Below are positions 10,520-22,908 of a stretch of DNA of 64,000 nt, one piece after another. The notes below the pieces were generated by a model, which was not told where the DNA came from, did not search any database, and was given only the letters and a program-made list of their open reading frames with translations. The position numbers were made by a program, and so were the translations under genes. Within the stretch, counting starts at the first letter, position 1, and every line of letters starts with the position of its first letter. The DNA is taken from NCBI RefSeq assembly GCF_026210795.1, contig NC_089450.1:2542001-2606000 (forward strand), given 5' to 3'. This DNA comes from Rhizophagus irregularis. Its lineage: Eukaryota; Glomeromycota; Glomeromycetes; Glomerales; Glomeraceae.

Positions 10520-11530
10520 TTGAAGTATACAACATATTAGATAATTAATGATGTTATTTTAATGTTAGAAACTGAAGAATATTGTAAGAATCATAAATCA
10601 GTTGCTTTAATAAGTTCAGTAGGTGATTATGAGGAATATGGTAGAGTATCAATTGAATAATATAGATTTTTATCATATGTTTGCTTCACCTTATACTACT
10701 TGGTATATGAACTTCAAAAAAAAAAAAAAAGATTTAGGGTAATGTGCTTTTCTGATGCTAAATAATAATTATTTGGTTATTAATTAATTATATTCTTTTA
10801 ATATAGAAATGATAATGATGAGTCGAACTCATTCACATGAACATTTTTACTGATGACTGATTCCACTACAGAACATAATGTTGCGCGGAAATCTGATAAA
10901 GTGACACAGGAGGTATTTGGTAAGTTCGCCGATACGTACTATACTGTATATCAGATATTTTAACGATATACTTACATAATTTTTTTATATATGACTCAAG
11001 ATTATCGTATATATAGTTCAAGTAATCGTCCTGATGATGAATGATTATGATGGAATTTATTATCTAAACAATTAATAATTTATTTTACCTTTTTAAATTT
11101 TTTATTTCCTAGTTTAATAAATTTATCATCATTCACGGTACAAAATATACATCCTTTGATTTTCGATGAGGCGGTATTCAATAATGCTGATATTAGCCAC
11201 TTGCGTGATGAAGATGGAGCTAGATTTTAAAAAATTCTTTCCGGAATTGGAAATTGTGTTGGTATTTAATAATATAACAATGATTTTAATATCTTAATGT
11301 AAAATTATTCATTTATTTTTATTAATTAATATTTATTTCCTTGTATGATGAAATATAAATATCTTATTTATTTTAATACAGTAACTTGGACATCTTTGTT
11401 TAGTATCAGTATCTCATGTATTGATGAATCTATCAACAAAGAAGTGATATTAGTAGAAAATAGAGATAACGAAAAATGTATTTCAAATAACCGGATGCTT
11501 CGTCAAGACAAGATCGAGAACAAGTTATAA
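10520..11530 (+). pseudogene. degenerate exon-like region shared with 57.3-58.4 kb
   Basis: This stretch aligns by eye in order with 57290-58390. Shared anchors are TAATGATGTTA, AGTCGAACTCA followed by TCACA, an exon-like module 10807-10919 ending ATTTG|GTAAGT, and CACTTGCGTGA with GAATTGGAAATTGTG (about 11199-11262). Modules begin after TATAG and end at GTAAGT-type donors, so they look like exons, but most carry stops in every frame. A coherent frame of about 33 codons (NIHPLIFDEAVFNNADIS then HLRDEDGARF) lies near 11130-11229. Best read as remnants of a gene copied together with the neighbouring Asn-rich gene. Family unknown. Confidence 0.4.
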
Positions 11531-13178
11531 TACTATACGTTCTTATTTATCTTTAATACCGTTTCTTTTACTACTTTGCCCTCATATTATACCTAAAAAC
11601 ACTGCAACACACAAGAACTCCGACCGAATATCTGTTTAAAGCGCCAAATGTGTTTTTTATTTATAGATAGTGTTTATTGATCATTCATCATTGGGATGAA
11701 TAGATCATAAATTCAAGACGAAACCAGGAGAGTGAATTTGCTGATAAGTCAACAAAAAAAAGATATTTCACATTGGATGTCATGCGATTCAACATAATAA
11801 GCAAGCTCAAATTCACCATCATAAAGAGTCACAAAGATTCAAAAGTTTCTAAGAACGTAAATTATTATATATATAACAATCGCGTCAGAAAAGAACATAA
11901 TTAATAGTAATTTTTTTATTTCAAATTATCTAGTATCAGATGTCATTACGACACTAAAAAACATCGGGAAGGGAAAGTGTAAGTAATGTAAGTATTATAA
12001 TACCATCTTTATTTTCGTATCGTTTTGTGCGTTTTATAAAGATTTTCGAAAACTTGTTCAAAAAAAATTTAAAAAGGTTGCAAGTTTAAGAATATCTAAT
12101 ATTTAATATGTTAATAGGACTAAAGAAACGTATTTAATTTTTTTTTAACCTTTTATATGTTTTTCAGAATTAGTTGTTATTATTGTCCTCTTTTAACACT
12201 CCTTAAATTTCAAAAGCACTTTTATTACTGTTTTTATTATAATTATTATAGCTGTACATTAATACAAGCATTATAATAAAAACCCAGTGAAAATTACTTC
12301 ATAATAAGCCTAAATGTAATATTTAGGATTTGTTTCTACCTACAGTATATGATCAAAACTATTAAACGAATAAATAAAAATTCTTAATAATTATCTCATA
12401 CCAAATAATTTCCTTTTCAAAAATTTTGTCCAACGTTCTAGTAAGCATTCACTCGTAAAAGAATTGTATTGTTAGAAAGTAGATCGCATTTGTAATTAGT
12501 ACGTTTCATCCATTTCCATTTATATTGATAACTCCAAATTTTTGTTTCTTTCACTGTTGACAAACGTTTTTTATCGGCGGAGCAAACAAACAATTTGTCA
12601 TGTGTCGTAACATGATTTTCCGGACACTAAAAGCACTTGTTGATGAAGCATCTGATCGAATGTTATGTGGTAAATAATAATTTGTTGTACAAATAACATT
12701 CTCGTAAACAAACAAGACTTCCTTAATATCTAGTATTCTTTTCGCTCTTTCCTTTTTTTTAAAAAATCCTTTGGTGAGACCTATACAATAAATATAAAAA
12801 TGGTTAACTTAAACGTTACCATTATAGAAAAGTTTATCCTTTTTTGGTAGTTTCGATACAAAACATTTTTTTCACCTTTCGGACGAAAAATTGTTGTGAT
12901 AAACTAATGAACTAATAAGCTTCCATTTTTGTTCGTAATGAAAGTGAAAAGGTAAGGTCCCGTTATCACTATCATTAAAAATGATTGTGAACTAACAAAA
13001 TCTTCGAAGTGTAAATGATATGATTTTTTTTACCATCTTTCTCTTCAAACCCTGCCCATAATAAAAAAAAAAATTATTAATTTTAGAAATTGCTTTAACT
13101 ATGGCCTCAAAAATGACTTCACCATCTTCAACAAGCCCTCAAATTTCTTCAACTATTAGTTTCTCGTATTTTACTATC
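11531..13178. other. intergenic, no gene established
   Basis: A 25-codon frame with ATG at 12600 (MCRNMIFRTLKALVDEASDR) could be a first exon because GGTAAATAA follows, but nothing downstream supports it. Confidence 0.3.
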
Positions 13179-13182
13179 AAAG

Positions 13183-13369
13183 CCCTATAAAAATTTTTAT
13201 CCGAATATTTCCATTATTTCTCCGTGACTTTCGTAAAATTCCGTGAAAATGATACATTCACGGATATCCTGAAAAATTTCTATGATTTAAGGCTATAAAT
13301 TCTGTGAGAATGATACATTCACAAAAAAACATGGGAATATAAAACACGGATCAACATTTTTTTACAGGG
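13183..13369. mobile_element. CCCTGTAAAAA-type MITE, copy A
   Basis: Ends are CCCTATAAAAATTTTTATCC and ...TTTTTTTACAGGG, inverted copies of each other. The flanks AAAG (13179-13182 and 13370-13373) are identical. Internal GTGAAAATGATACATTCACG, GATTTAAGGCTATAAATTC and ATATAAAACACGGATCAAC match copies B (about 22010) and C (60807). No coding potential. Confidence 0.75.
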
Positions 13370-13373
13370 AAAG

Positions 13374-14062
13374 TCAAAGCTAGTTTCTTATATAATTTGA
13401 ACTAACCTTAATGAGGTTAGAACTTTATTTAAAATGTGATTTTAACTAATTATTTGGTACCCGCCGGATATTTCTCAACAGAGAATGGAAGAGATAAAAA
13501 ATATATATACAAGTATAATAAATAATAATAGTATAAAAAAAGTATTGTAGGCAATATAAAATTAAATCAAATATATATAAAAGAAATAAACTTCAGTTTC
13601 GAGGTTAATATGACCTTGAGGATAATTTGAAGATTTCTAAATAATATTAAAAGATCATGTAAATTAACTTAATCATAATGAAAGAATTATAGTTAGACGT
13701 ATAATAACAAATAAATGTTTCATAATAATAAGCATTCAAAAAATCTCTAAAAATTATTGATAAAATAAAAGTAAGTAAAAGAACTATACAGAAAGTATTA
13801 AGAAAAAAAAATTAATATAAGGAAAATCTAATTCGTTTTTGACTGACAATTATTCTTATTTATATCCATTTGGAATTTCCATGTTATACCAATATTTAGC
13901 ACATCATGCTTGATTACATGATTTTATATTACATGGTATAAATTTGAATCTATTATTAGTAGTGATGCCTGCCTAAACTCTTTTTTCAGTTTCGTCACTA
14001 ACTAAACTATATAGTAATAATTTTTAATTTTAACTTTAGTTATATAAAAATTATAATTTTAT
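13374..14062. other. intergenic, no gene seen
   Basis: AT-rich, no supported feature. Confidence 0.35.
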
Positions 14063-14599
14063 TATCCCTTAAACTGTAGGGGTTAAAATTAATTTTAAAA
14101 ATTTTTGAATTTTTAAAATATCTTAAGATCTAGTGATCATAGAAAGATGAAATTATATTTATTAGATTCCTCTTATTAAGGCGCATTTAATGGTAATAAA
14201 ATCATAACTCTAAGTTTGATAGATAAAAAGTTATATTAATTTATAAATTTTTAGATTTTATAAGTTATCCTGTTACATAATATTTGTAGAAGAACAATTT
14301 TATTTCTATCAGATTCTTCTCATTAAGACACATCAAATGGTGGTAATTTTACATTTCTAGGGTTAATGGATAAAAAGATATTTCAATTTGAAAAATTTAG
14401 CTACTATTTGTTATAATTTGTTGATCATTTACTTTTAAAAAATCATTAATCAAATTGAACTTTTTTTTCAATTTTTACTTAGAAAATACTATAGATTTTA
14501 TTACAAAAACATTGGTTTATGTAATAAGATATTTAAAAGTGTCTTTAATTAAAAAACAAAATTGCAGGCAAATTTGGCTGCAAAACAGTTTAAGGGATA
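14063..14599. mobile_element. Tc1/mariner-like MITE with 15-bp perfect ends
   Basis: TATCCCTTAAACTGT at 14063-14077 is the exact reverse complement of ACAGTTTAAGGGATA at 14585-14599. If the outer TA is the duplicated target, the inverted repeat is TCCCTTAAACTGT and the family is Tc1/mariner-like. The interior holds two diverged direct repeats of about 110 bases (about 14140-14250 and 14288-14400). No transposase frame is seen. Confidence 0.7.
14140..14400 (+). repeat. two diverged direct repeats inside the TIR element
   Basis: Both copies contain ATTAGATTC or ATCAGATTC, then TCTYATTAAG, then AATGGTAATAAAA or AATGGTGGTAATTT, then GGATAAAAAG. They are spaced about 148 bases apart. Confidence 0.55.
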
Positions 14600-17500
14600 A
14601 AATATATAAAATTATATTATATATACAATAATTTTATAAATTCTTTTTTAAAAAATAATTAAAATCCATGGAAATTTTATGGAATATTGAATTTTGGCAT
14701 TTCGTCTTTTATGTCTCGGTTTCGCTTAGCATCATTAAATATCAGATCCAATATAAAATATAAAGGGGTATGAAAAGTTTTAAAAAAAGCTCAATAATAT
14801 GATGATCATTAAATATTGTTATTGCACGGGTATCGGCACATATCAATAACAAGCACGCCTATACAATAACATATAATTAATATTGTCGGATCGTTAAATG
14901 AATTCTTTGTTGAAAAATTCGCAACATAAAAATATTTAATATTCGGTAGGAATTTTTACTGTTTATAAGTATGAAATGACATCATATACAAAAAATATCG
15001 TACTACAAAAAATTTTTTTTTTTTATATGATCGTTTTTATGTTTTACTTGGGGCACTTGCGGATTCTAGTGATGAAATTACACATAAAATTTTAATAATT
15101 TCGCTTTGATTAATTCTATTTACGGGTTTTAGGAGATTCACGAAGTATACATATGGCCATATGGCTTATATGCACACATGATCTGCCAAGTAATGCTAAG
15201 TCATCTTTTTTAAACGAAAATTCTGGAAATTTGGTTGTAGATTCTTATTTGGGAAGTGTATCGAGTATGGCATGTGAAGTAAAATAATGGGTTTTGACAA
15301 ATAATATTAACCATATGCACGGAAAACGAATTCCGACATTTTTTTTTTTGGGACGTACGTTTATTAAAATAGCGGGAAATAAAATGATTGGCAGAAAAAA
15401 AAAATATTTTTTTTCAAATGTTTTTTAAAAAGCGTCTAAATAGAAAACAGAAAAAATTTAATTACTAAAAAGGTTTATAGTATAAAGAATAAGAATAAAT
15501 ATGCAACAAAAAGCTATCATTAGCATTGCTCATAAAAGGTATAAGGTATAATTTGAATTAGCCTAAAATTGGTGCTTTTGACGATCAATTTCAATTTCAT
15601 GCAGTTGACGCGCATCATTTACAATTTACACTTTTAAACGTTTATAAATTTCAATTAAAAAGAATTAAAATGTTATTTTTAACCTACGTATTTTAGTGAA
15701 TGATTTTAAGTTATTACTTATAACCTATATTCGTAAAAATAAAAAGAAATACTAGACTTAAAAAGAATAATAAAGCAATAAATTTAATCTAATACCTTGA
15801 AAAATTACTTAAAATTGTGTGAAAATGCATGTTAGAATAAAATTAAATTTTTACGCGGAGTTACATTTCAGAATTATATAATCCTTTTGCTTTTGCCCTA
15901 ATTGTTAATCTCCTTTTTTTTTATCGTGTTTGTGCTACATTTTTTTATCATTTTTTTTTCATTATACGCAGAAGCCTCATTTCATTATATTTTTATGTTA
16001 ACATTGTGTGAGATATCATTTTAAATGAAACAGATACAGAACAATATAATTATTGGGTACCATGAAAATTTAATCCGTTACGCCAAAATGTATTTCTGAT
16101 TCAAAGCCAAAATTTACTTTTTAGAATTCTAATTGTTCAAAGAAAGATACAAATTTTGAAGTTATTTATGTATAAATAAATTTGATACATGAAAGTAAAG
16201 AAAAAATGAACTAACTAAATTTCTTGTGCACAATAAGTTTTGAAAGTAAAAAGGGTAAATTAAAACACATGATATTGTGGATAATTTGGAAATGAAGAGA
16301 AAAGTATCTTACGTATTTTGTGTATCGTCTGAAATTTAACCACTGTTAACTGAAAAAAGTGAAAGTTCTTTGAATTGTATTCCCTATAATGACAGCGATA
16401 CTTCCATTATATCAACTATAATCGGTAACAATTATTCATGCATAGAATGGAATCAAATGACATTAAAATCATTGTAATGTCAAAAATATATGACGGTAAA
16501 TGCCGAGTCACTCGAATATTAATTATTAGTTGTCAGGATATAGAAAAACAATACGAATATAAACGGAGAACCAATTTTGATCGAAAACTAAGATCTGGCT
16601 GCTGTCCAATGAAAGATCTTCACAATTGTATCACAATCGATTACGGTTAAAATAACATGACATGTGATTCAATTATGAGGGTTCAGTTCGCTTTTTTTGT
16701 TTAAATGTTGAAAAATTGAAAACATTCTAAGTATAGATTTAATCTTTCTTTAAATGTGTTAACACAGTCTTACAATAAAATATTCTAGAAAATGAAAACG
16801 AAGAAAGAATACCGGATTTGAGTTATAATTTATTTTTGCCAATTTAGTAAACATAATGAATCTGATTAATAGATTATGAGATACGTTATCAAAGTCAGAT
16901 TGATAAATATACAATACTAGTGAACAGGGGGACACCAAGTTGGGTTGTACGATTGTCATCTGTTCAATTTTTTTTGCATATGGCGTATCCAATTAATCAT
17001 AATAAACCGGATTACACGTAAAAACATTATCCATCACAAAGTAATAAATTTACATTTTAGACATATTTTCTTAATAATTTCATATGTGCATACTTATTTT
17101 ATACCTTTAAAAGATTTGATATTCTGTAACATAACTCTCCGAATTTTTTTTTTTTACCAATGAATGAACAATTAAATGGCGATTATTTATTATTTACTTT
17201 TTAGATATAACTATTACACATTTTTTTTATACCTTTTTAGAACTAGATTTATCAAAAAGAATCAATAAGGGACAGTATTTTATCAATTGATCATTTGTTT
17301 ATATATATGTTTTCTTTTATTTATATGTAAAAAAAACTAGATTATCGGTGTGACTGTCCCCGGTCATAAATTTTTGAATCTTACATTAAATAAATATATT
17401 ATGTGACATAGATATTAATTATATTTAATTTCACAATTCAAGGGACTTTAATAATTAAATATTAATGTATTTTAAGCTGTGATTATTATATATATATTAT

Positions 17501-17909
17501 TATTTGTCTAAACTGAATTTTGGATGGTGCGATTTTTTATTTTTATTTTTTTAAAAAAAAATTTAGTTTATCAAATTTCGAGGACGGAAATAAATTTATC
17601 CATGTGTCCATGTAAATTTAACTTCTTTTGTAAATTAAAACAAAAATTTTATGCGTGAAATCTTTTAGTTGATCTTGACATTTGTAATTTCCATTTAAAG
17701 AGATTTTCACTTTTTTCTTTTTTTTTACATTGATTTATAATTAACTATTTATATACAATTTATGTTTTTTACATTATAAGCATAACCGGAATTTAACTCC
17801 TAAAAGAGAAAAAAAATAAAGATAAAGCTAATCAAAAACATATAAATACAATAGGTCTACCCTCCATTTCATTTCCATAGTTCTTAACAATACGAGATAA
17901 TTTTTGGAA
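14600..17909. other. intergenic, no gene established
   Basis: About 3.3 kb of AT-rich DNA. The only ATG-started frame worth noting is listed at 16438-16650. Confidence 0.35.
16438..16650 (+). CDS. possible small protein (70 aa)
   Basis: ATG-started frame of 70 codons, basic, with four Cys (CRV, SCQ, GCC). No signal peptide, no known motif, no splice partner. It may be chance. Confidence 0.2.
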   Translation: MHRMESNDIKIIVMSKIYDGKCRVTRILIISCQDIEKQYEYKRRTNFDRKLRSGCCPMKDLHNCITIDYG

Positions 17910-18563
17910 ATGAGTAATAAAAAATCGACCAAATACGAAGTTCCGTTCTTTAAAGTACCATTTCCACCAGAAGTGACGGTGGAAGAGATCTTAGCAACTA
18001 GGTCAGATGATAAACTTAAGTCGAGAGCTCCCAATCGATACCTAATTTACAGGATCGCATTTCTTAAGGAGCTGAGGAAACGAACTAATGATAATGTGCC
18101 CATGACGAAGATATCAGGTCATATCAGCTCGTTGTGGCATAATGAATCAGCTGTAGTGAGGGATGCTTATAAAAATTTGTCTGACCAAGTAGAAGATCGC
18201 CTAAAGGAAATAAGGCAGAAGGAAAAGTTAGTGATGATCACTGAATTTCCAAACGAGTCTCAGGATCTACAAGATTCGCCATCTGAAATGGACATTCCAC
18301 TCTTTCCACTCTTTTCTAATCCACAGCCCCTGCAACCACTACATCCGCAACACCCGCAACACCCGTCTCCATTAAGTCCATTCGTTACCGAAAATCATTT
18401 ACTGGTTAATCAAGATTATACTCCAGTTTTTTATTTTGATCCTCTTCCTTATCAATTTTTTGATGACTATATACAAACTGACTTCGAAATGCCAATATAT
18501 CCTTATCCTATCGATTCATGTTTATGCGAAACATGCTGGAGTAATTTTAACAATCAGTTTTGA
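17910..18563 (+). CDS. MATA-HMG-box protein
   Basis: 217 residues from the ATG at 17910; the frame opens six bases earlier at a TTG. The HMG box spans about residues 39-101: APNRYLIYRIAFLKELRKR, then PMTKISGHISSLWHNES, then VVRDAYKNLSDQVEDRLKEI. These fit the three-helix MATA-HMG pattern with the N-terminal P-N-x-[FYI]-[IL]-Y-R motif and the central LW. HMG boxes of this class bind DNA; in Glomeromycotina they form a large expanded family whose roles, including any in mating, are mostly untested. The C-terminal half is disordered: a Pro/His/Gln-rich tract (about 130-160) and an aromatic, acidic tail ending in CLCETCW. A nuclear DNA-binding regulator is the likely role. No intron is needed. 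Confidence 0.85.
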   Translation: MSNKKSTKYEVPFFKVPFPPEVTVEEILATRSDDKLKSRAPNRYLIYRIAFLKELRKRTNDNVPMTKISGHISSLWHNESAVVRDAYKNLSDQVEDRLKEIRQKEKLVMITEFPNESQDLQDSPSEMDIPLFPLFSNPQPLQPLHPQHPQHPSPLSPFVTENHLLVNQDYTPVFYFDPLPYQFFDDYIQTDFEMPIYPYPIDSCLCETCWSNFNNQF

Positions 18564-18613
18564 ATTTCGTTAAATTTTTTTCGTTAATACGTTCCATTTT
18601 TTTTTTTTTTTTT

Positions 18614-18688
18614 TTGCGAAATCGTTTTGTATTCGAGATATATATATATTGCGAAATCGTTTTGTATTCGAGATATATATATATATAT
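18614..18688 (+). repeat. tandem duplication in the 3' flank of the HMG gene
   Basis: GCGAAATCGTTTTGTATTCG followed by AGATATATATAT occurs twice in direct succession, the second ending in a longer (AT)n run. Confidence 0.8.
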
Positions 18689-21600
18689 CTAATTCGTAAA
18701 TAATTCGTATTTTTTTCAGTGTTAAGCTATTCGCTCGAACGTAATTTTGAATGGCTTCGTTAAAGTTTTTTCAACATTTATCGAACATGTCGAACATATT
18801 TTTTTTTCTATACATTTTTTTCTATAGTTTAAAATTCGCTATTTCGTTGTTTTTTTTATCCCTTGATGAATGGCTTCTAAGATTCTAAGAAAATCTTAAC
18901 GTTAACGTTAAGCTTATACCCCCCCAAAAAAAATATATATATATGATAAGATATTTTGTATGCTTAATAAATTTATATGTTGTAATATGTCATAATTTAT
19001 TTGTATCATATTAAAAACTTATATCACCGAATGACAATGTTAAAGTCACACTTTGTTGTGTAGCATAAACCATACACATTTTATGATAAATAATTTTAAA
19101 AAAATTTTAATTTTTCTTTTTAGATAAAGGCACACGCTGCAATTTCTTTTTTTTTTTCATTCCTAAATTCTAACTTATAATCCCGATTAGCTGAACTACC
19201 ACCAATACCCCAACTTAAGTAAGATGTTTATTATTGGATTGTATCAAATAATTTTTCAACTTATTGTTTTCGTTCACTGTGAAAATATTTAATAACATTT
19301 CTTGTCAAAACTTAGGCGCAAACTTAACGTACGTAAGTATAGAAGTTAGATTGTAGATTTGTATCGGGAATTAAATGGTTTGAGTCCTGTAATGTAAACA
19401 AATCTGTACAAAATTATGCCTAAAAATTCTTGTAATATTGGATACTTTTTCTTCATATTCTTAGATATGCAAATAATGAACTTATAAATGTATGAAAATA
19501 TTCAAGATGATATAGTCAAAATCTATATATGTTTATTATTAATCACGATTTTACTTTACTTTGAGTGCCTCTCTTGAAAACGGTCCTTCTTTGATTTAGT
19601 TACATTTTTCCAAGAATGAGTTTTTAGGCTTGGTAATTATTTTGTCGAAATGTTATTGTAATTCTAACAAAATGTTCAAAGATGAATTTAACGATCCTTT
19701 CGACCATTTTTTCATACGTCTATAGGTCAAAAATCTCATGTTTACGCATTTTCCAATTAACGAACTTTCATTTTTATTTGAAAAATCGAATTCTTGACAG
19801 CAAATACTCCTTTATAGTGAGTTTTACTATTAGTAGGAGGGCTATATTTACGTTAAATATACGGATTTGCTTAACATTTACTAGATCTCAATGTTTTTAT
19901 TTCGGGCAGCGAAAATTTATATTCATGTGATCTGAAATGTAGCTCAAGGCTTGAGATATGTAATATTTATTTCATTCTCTTTCCTTTTTCTTGTCTTTTA
20001 TTCTTTATTTTTCTTTGTATTAATAAATAATTTTCTAGCAGATATAGCAATATTGCTTTTTTAAAACTTTACAGATAATTTCGGCATTTTGATAAAATAA
20101 TGGTTAAACAGATATGTAACCACTACTCAAGTATTAATTTTCATGCTATTATACTTATTTGAGATATTAGAATTTTTCATAATTGTACTTACTTACGTAA
20201 TTGTAATATTCATATGGGCGTGTTTGGTTTCTTTTGCGCAGTGCCAAATTGATTCAACAAATGAGAGATTTCATATTAGGTAAGTATGCAGTTCGATTGA
20301 AAAAAATAATTTTATTCGCGCTAAAACTTAAAAATCCATCCCAACTCATTTACATGGTTCCCAACCAAGGTATGTCAGTTTAATGAGTTGTATGAATATT
20401 TATTACCAAACATTTGTTATTCTTTTAGCTAGTTTTTTATTTCTTTTTTTTATTCCTTTTTTGACTTTAGATCTAAGAATTTTCGAAATATTTCTTCTAA
20501 ATTCTTTCGTTTAAGAAGACTCATAAGTAAAGATATTTTAAAATAAAATTTTGAATTAAGTTAGAATGGTTGTTTAATAATGTGTTGTGCTCAAATTTTA
20601 TATCTCTCTAACTCAGAGTTATATCAATAACATATATATAATTTTACGCAGACGCTTGTCGTCGGAATTAATTAAGACATATGGAGCTTATGCGTAATGC
20701 CGTAATTCAAATACCGCAAAATAGAAAGATTTATGCGATACAAAAAAAACCCCATTTAAATATTTATCAAAAAATCAATATTTGCAGCATTAATGAGCAT
20801 GCATTTATGAATATATGGCATATTTAAAAATTCTGAATTAATAATCGACGTATAGCTCTAATCACGTGATTAATATTAAATTTTTATTGGCTAGCTTTTT
20901 AATATAAATTTCTCCATTTTTTTTGCTAATGTTGTTTTCCTCTTTTCTTTAGAATAATCTTTAAACAACTTCATTGGAACAGTCCTGACTATCAACGTAT
21001 TTCTTTCTTATGTTTTATTATTTTCGTCATTCTTTTTTGTTTTTAAAATAACACTAACTATAGGGTTTTCTTTGGTATTTTTATTTTTTTCTCATTTTAT
21101 TGTACTTCTTTCATTATTTTTGTGGTGCTTCCTTCGTTCTTTTCAGTTTGTGATTTTCATTTTTTGCAGTGTTTTCTTCATCATCATTTTTTTCGTGATG
21201 TCTCTTGTAATCTTTGCAATTCTTTTTTATTATCCTTGAATTCTTCTATCATTATGAATTTTTCTGATTATGTGATTTTTTATGGTTCTTTTATATTATT
21301 AACATATAATAATTACAATAAACCAATAAGGTGTATTTAAGCCAGCGTATTAATTTTTTGAAACTCAGCGAAAAAAACTCGGGCACATGACATAGCCAAT
21401 AATATACCCTAACCTTAAACCGTAACCTCTGAATAAAAATAGAAGATTAATTTATTACATCACTATTTGATGCTCTCCTCAACTCGGTAATGCTTCTATT
21501 GATATGGATACATTTAAATTTAATTGCAAGAAATGTTTTAGTGTCGAAATATTTTATCCAACTATTGTTTGTTTTCGAGAACATAATCAACATTACTTTG

Positions 21601-21774
21601 ACATAAATAGAATATGTGCTTTCTAAAAGATAAATTACTCCGTACAAGTAATTTATCTATGTTTGTTTATCAATTAATTGAAGGATTAGCTAATGCCAAC
21701 GAAAGATTTACTTTCAAAAGGGAACAATATAGAGTTATTTCATTTCCTCTCTGTTAATCTTCACGTAATAAGTC
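18689..21774. other. intergenic, no gene seen
   Basis: About 3 kb without a supported gene. TCACGTGA occurs at 20862-20869. Several short T-rich frames have signal-peptide-like hydrophobicity only because the DNA is T-rich. Confidence 0.35.
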
Positions 21775-21957
21775 ATGATTCAGAGAAAGATCGAAAATTC
21801 AATATATAATCCTGTCAAATTTCCTCCTAGATCAAAGTTACTTCAACTAATACCAATTCCCAAATATCATTCGTTCAAGGGTGGCTATAAAAAAAACAGT
21901 TGCGTTAGATATAATATTCCTTTCGGTTTAGAATGTCATTTTAATATTAAAAAGTAA
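21775..21957 (+). CDS. possible small basic protein (60 aa)
   Basis: ATG-started frame of 60 codons, basic and Pro-containing (NPVKFPPRSKLLQLIPIPKY). No motif recognised. It could be one exon of a larger gene or chance. Confidence 0.25.
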   Translation: MIQRKIENSIYNPVKFPPRSKLLQLIPIPKYHSFKGGYKKNSCVRYNIPFGLECHFNIKK

Positions 21958-22009
21958 TTTTTACTTTTCTTATATAATATTTATTTATTTAAAAAATATA
22001 TAATGTATT

Positions 22010-22155
22010 TTATACCATTATTCCTCCGTGACTTTCGTAAAAATTCTGTGAAATAATACATTCACGGATACCCATGCCATGATTTAAGACTATAAATTCC
22101 ACATTTCACGGAAAAAACATGGAAATATAAAACACGGATTAACATATTTAAAAAT
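22010..22155. mobile_element. CCCTGTAAAAA-type MITE, copy B (ends lost)
   Basis: Shares TCCGTGACTTTCGTAA, GAATAATACATTCACGGAT-like sequence, ATGATTTAAGACTATAAATT and ATATAAAACACGGATTAAC with copies A and C. The outer CCCTGTAAAAA termini are missing or too diverged to see, so this is an older or truncated copy. Confidence 0.65.
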
Positions 22156-22400
22156 ATTTATTAATTAAATAGTAAATGATCTCAAATTTGAAAGAGATCG
22201 GTATCTAAAAATAAAACTGACGTTTGTACGCACTCCTTTTTTGTGTGCCAGGTTCGTGGCGCGACAATTTCAAAAAAAAGGGCGTTAAGGATTTTTTTCT
22301 TTGGCACAAAAGCTTTTAAACTTATAATGCAGTTGTAATTTCACCTGCTCTGCAAGTTTACTTAGGATTTTGAAGAAGGTTTTGAATGCCGATTTTGACT

Positions 22401-22685
22401 TTACATATAGATGATTGATTTTATCGTCTTTACCTGATTGATTTTACCGTCTTTACCGATCATTTCCTGATTGTTTTTACCGTCTTTATCGATCATTTCC
22501 AAAATAGATTTAGCGGACTTATTTATGAATCGGATATCTTCCGACAAAGAAAGTAATAATTTATTATCCAAATAAATATTCACACAAAACAATGCTTGTA
22601 TCCAACAATAACTAAGTTTGAATTCCAAAGAACTAATTTTTTTTATTAAAGTAATTGAACAAAATTCCGGCCCAATTAGAGTCAA
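22401..22685 (-). CDS. hypothetical protein fragment with internal 11-residue repeats
   Basis: Open frame of 94 codons with protein-like composition; it opens at a TTG and the only early ATG lies in a different frame, so an upstream exon is probably missing from this model. Hydrophobic N-terminal part (SLEFKLSYCWIQALFCVNIY), then EDIRFINKSAKSIL, then tandem 33-bp repeats encoding EMIDKDGKNNQ and EMIGKDGKINQ plus a partial third unit. It is transcribed away from the gene at 22909. No family recognised. Confidence 0.35.
   Translation of the reverse strand: MTLIGPEFCSITLIKKISSLEFKLSYCWIQALFCVNIYLDNKLLLSLSEDIRFINKSAKSILEMIDKDGKNNQEMIGKDGKINQVKTIKSIIYM
22410..22499 (-). repeat. 33-bp in-frame tandem repeat
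   Basis: Units at 22467-22499 and 22434-22466, with a partial unit at 22410-22433. The length is a multiple of three, so copies add 11 residues without breaking the frame. Confidence 0.75.
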
Positions 22686-22767
22686 AGAGTTGTAAATTCA
22701 TGTGATCAACACAAAAAATCAATACCGATTTTACACATTTGTTACACATTTGTGATGTAGCAAAAAG

Positions 22768-22774
22768 TATAAAA
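22768..22774 (+). promoter_or_regulatory. TATA box TATAAAA
   Basis: TATAAAA about 140 bases upstream of the ATG at 22909. Confidence 0.35.
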
Positions 22775-22908
22775 ACCCTATTTTTACAAAAGAATTTAAT
22801 CAAAGTTAAAAAAAAAAAAAAATTTTTAATAAACCTAAATATTATATTAGAAGCTTTTTTTTTTTGTACCTCTTCACACCTTTTTTGAAAAAAATTTTGC
22901 AATCAAAA

